64,000 nucleotides of DNA, from the NCBI RefSeq assembly GCF_000723465.1, contig NZ_HF545616.1, forward strand, positions 1,054,001 to 1,118,000. Reading direction: 5' to 3'. This document shows, piece by piece, positions 62,628 through 64,000 of the stretch. A program made the translations under genes and the position numbers. Below the pieces are notes generated by a model, which was not told the DNA's origin, did not search any database, and worked only from the letters and a program-made list of their open reading frames with translations. How positions within the stretch are numbered: position 1 is the first letter of the stretch; each line of letters starts with the position of its first letter. Origin of the DNA: Ruminococcus bicirculans (ex Wegman et al. 2014). GTDB taxonomy: Bacteria > Bacillota > Clostridia > Oscillospirales > Ruminococcaceae.

Positions 62628-63343
62628 AAAAAATGACTTCATTTCTTGCTCTTGTGCTTGCATTAAGCATACCTTCTGGTGCTTATGCGGCCGAGGCAAA
62701 GCTTGATGATAATAATACAACTGCAAATGGAAATATTTATGCGGTCTATACAGAAGATGTTCCATGGAACAGTGTGCCTGTTGACGACGATGGAAATGCT
62801 GTTATTGATTTTCCAGATGGCACAAGCGTGAAGATCGAGAATGCCGATAAAGATAAAAATCTTGCGGTGGATCAGGTCACAGAGAAGGAAGCTCTTGACT
62901 GGTTAAACAGCGTCATGGGAAAAAAGTCTGAAAACACCGTAGCATTTCATATTTATTACATTGATGGAGATTCTATTCTGCCGGCAAATGGAATAAAGGT
63001 AACGATAAACATAGACAAAGATCAGGTAAATTCCGTTAAAGGTGACGGTACAGTAAGCAGTCTTAAATGTGAAGAGTCTGATGCAGAAATATCCTTTGTT
63101 ACAGACGATGCACCTTTCTATGTCCTTGGTACAAAAGCACCTGAAAGTTCATCAGATATATCACCAGACAGCACTGGTAAAAAAGATGATAGCTTACAAA
63201 ACAGTTCACAGACAGCAGTTCAAAATGTAAACAAAGACGGTGATAAGTCACCTAACACAGGCTTAGGAGCAGGTGCAGCATTGACAATGTTGCTGCTTGG
63301 TGCCGTTGCCGTAAGCGTGTCAAAAAAAACAAAGGATAAATGA
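62624..63343 (+). CDS. Surface protein with SPNTG C-terminal anchor signal
   Basis: Encodes 239 residues from ATG 62624. Signal peptide MKKMTSFLALVLALSIPSGA with cleavage near AYA; an outer domain with IDFPDGTSVKIENADKDKN and IHYYIDGDS-like strands; a Ser/Gln-rich linker; and the end SPNTGLGAGAALTMLLLG...SKKTKDK. This is a sortase-type signal (PNTG, hydrophobic helix, basic tail), so it is probably linked to the wall or left in the membrane. Last gene of the operon. Confidence 0.75.
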   Translation: MKKMTSFLALVLALSIPSGAYAAEAKLDDNNTTANGNIYAVYTEDVPWNSVPVDDDGNAVIDFPDGTSVKIENADKDKNLAVDQVTEKEALDWLNSVMGKKSENTVAFHIYYIDGDSILPANGIKVTINIDKDQVNSVKGDGTVSSLKCEESDAEISFVTDDAPFYVLGTKAPESSSDISPDSTGKKDDSLQNSSQTAVQNVNKDGDKSPNTGLGAGAALTMLLLGAVAVSVSKKTKDK

Positions 63344-63392
63344 TCTGATATTCATAAGGCTCGCCGTTTGCATTGGCGTTATTAAACAAAAA

Positions 63393-63424
63393 AACTCGCA
63401 CGAAAATGTGCGAGTTCTTTTTTA
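63393..63424 (+). terminator. Terminator of the surface-protein operon
   Basis: AACTCGCAC pairs with GTGCGAGTT, followed by CTTTTTT. Confidence 0.85.
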
Positions 63425-63447
63425 TGTAGCAGATATATAAAATACAG

Positions 63448-64000
63448 TTATATTTCAATATAATCCCAAAGCTCGGAAACAAGTTTTTCTGTAAAGCCCT
63501 TGCACAAAAGAAGCTCGTTAGGGCTTTCGTAATAGGATATAAGCTCACGAAGTTCTATGACAGCATTCGCCTTGTCCATATCAATTAGCAGCTTGTCTGA
63601 TATCTCCTGAGCGTTAGCCTTGTTTATGTTCACTTTCTGCCTGACTTTCTCAGTAGTTTCAGCCGTTGTAACAGCTTGCTCCTCTGTGGCCGGAGGCTCT
63701 GTTACAGTATCAGCAGGGATTTCTGTCTGAACAGGCTGAGTTTCTGCGACTTTCGTTTCCTGCGGCATATCATGGTAGTCTGCGCTGTCAACATAAAAAT
63801 AGCCTTTGAGAAGCGCAAGTGTAGAATCTCCGATGCCGTTTACTTCAAGGAGCATATCCATGTTGCTGATAACACCAACTCTGTCACGATATGCTATTAT
63901 CCTGTCGGCTGTTACCTCGCCTATGCCGCTCACCGCCATAAGCATTTCTTTGTCAGCCTTGTTTATGTCAGCAGGAAAGCTGTATTCCTCTTTGGTTTCA
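63448..64000 (-). CDS. ComEA-like helix-hairpin-helix protein, 5' end outside the window
   Basis: At least 183 residues; the frame is open to the window edge (ETKEEYSFPADINKADKEML). Two helix-hairpin-helix units: INKADKEMLMAVSGIGEVTA then NMDMLLEVNGIGDSTLALL; a Pro/Thr/Glu-rich linker; and a second pair near the C terminus (VNINKANAQEISDKLLIDMD, LLLCKGFTEKLV). ComEA-type proteins bind DNA at the cell surface for uptake; the membrane anchor would be in the missing part. Confidence 0.75.
   Translation of the reverse strand, partial: ETKEEYSFPADINKADKEMLMAVSGIGEVTADRIIAYRDRVGVISNMDMLLEVNGIGDSTLALLKGYFYVDSADYHDMPQETKVAETQPVQTEIPADTVTEPPATEEQAVTTAETTEKVRQKVNINKANAQEISDKLLIDMDKANAVIELRELISYYESPNELLLCKGFTEKLVSELWDYIEI

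Overview
The window looks like a chromosomal segment of a low-GC, endospore-forming clostridium, most likely a Ruminococcus-like member of the Oscillospiraceae. The evidence is the Firmicute gene set and order (yqfC-yqfD-phoH-ybeY-dgkA-era-yqzL-recO-mutS2, RNase J, GdpP, a GatCAB transamidosome, one-chain PurL), several sporulation genes (yunB, yqfC, yqfD, ylbJ, spoVS) and AGGAGG-type ribosome binding sites. This is read from gene content alone; no database search was possible.

Bases 1-14,500 are accessory DNA, visibly more AT-rich than the rest over the first 12 kb. Bases 2-9,600 are an array of displaced C-terminal toxin pieces of polymorphic (LXG/type VII-like or contact-dependent) toxins. 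Each piece keeps a scrap of a common upstream part: either a Hint domain ending in VHNA, or a linker plus membrane segment containing EWCKEHWKEILIT. Most are followed at once by a small unrelated gene in immunity position. Recognisable toxin folds are a GH-E/HNH-like nuclease (963-1553), a probable ADP-ribosyl-cyclase-fold NADase (2516-3325) and a DUF6973-like domain (5636-6118). An IS3-family element (7818-9124) has landed in the array. From 9.7 to 14.5 kb come a lipoprotein, further immunity-like or decayed genes, an IS66 accessory-gene remnant, a PAS-domain pseudogene, and two secreted proteins of a family seen again at 61 kb.

Bases 14,700-59,500 are core genome: DUF1294 protein, purL, a sugar-isomerase-like protein, a YdcF protein, two HPr-like proteins lacking the phosphorylated histidine, mtaB, ligA-gatCAB, yunB, the yqfC-to-mutS2 operon, ylbJ, pcrA, a degenerate nucleotidyltransferase/phosphohexomutase fusion, rnj-gdpP-rplI-dnaB-tilS, hpt-ftsH, ymdB, spoVS, an ABC exporter pair, and a four-gene minus-strand unit ending in a zinc-dependent phospholipase C.

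Bases 59,559-60,668 hold a compact IS481-like insertion sequence flush between two identical 25-bp direct repeats; its transposase gene contains a perfect 36-bp palindrome. Bases 60,760-63,350 are a small surface-protein operon (two membrane-anchored paralogues, one secreted protein, one SPNTG-type surface protein) behind a good promoter with two 13-bp direct repeats just upstream. A ComEA-like helix-hairpin-helix protein runs off the right edge.
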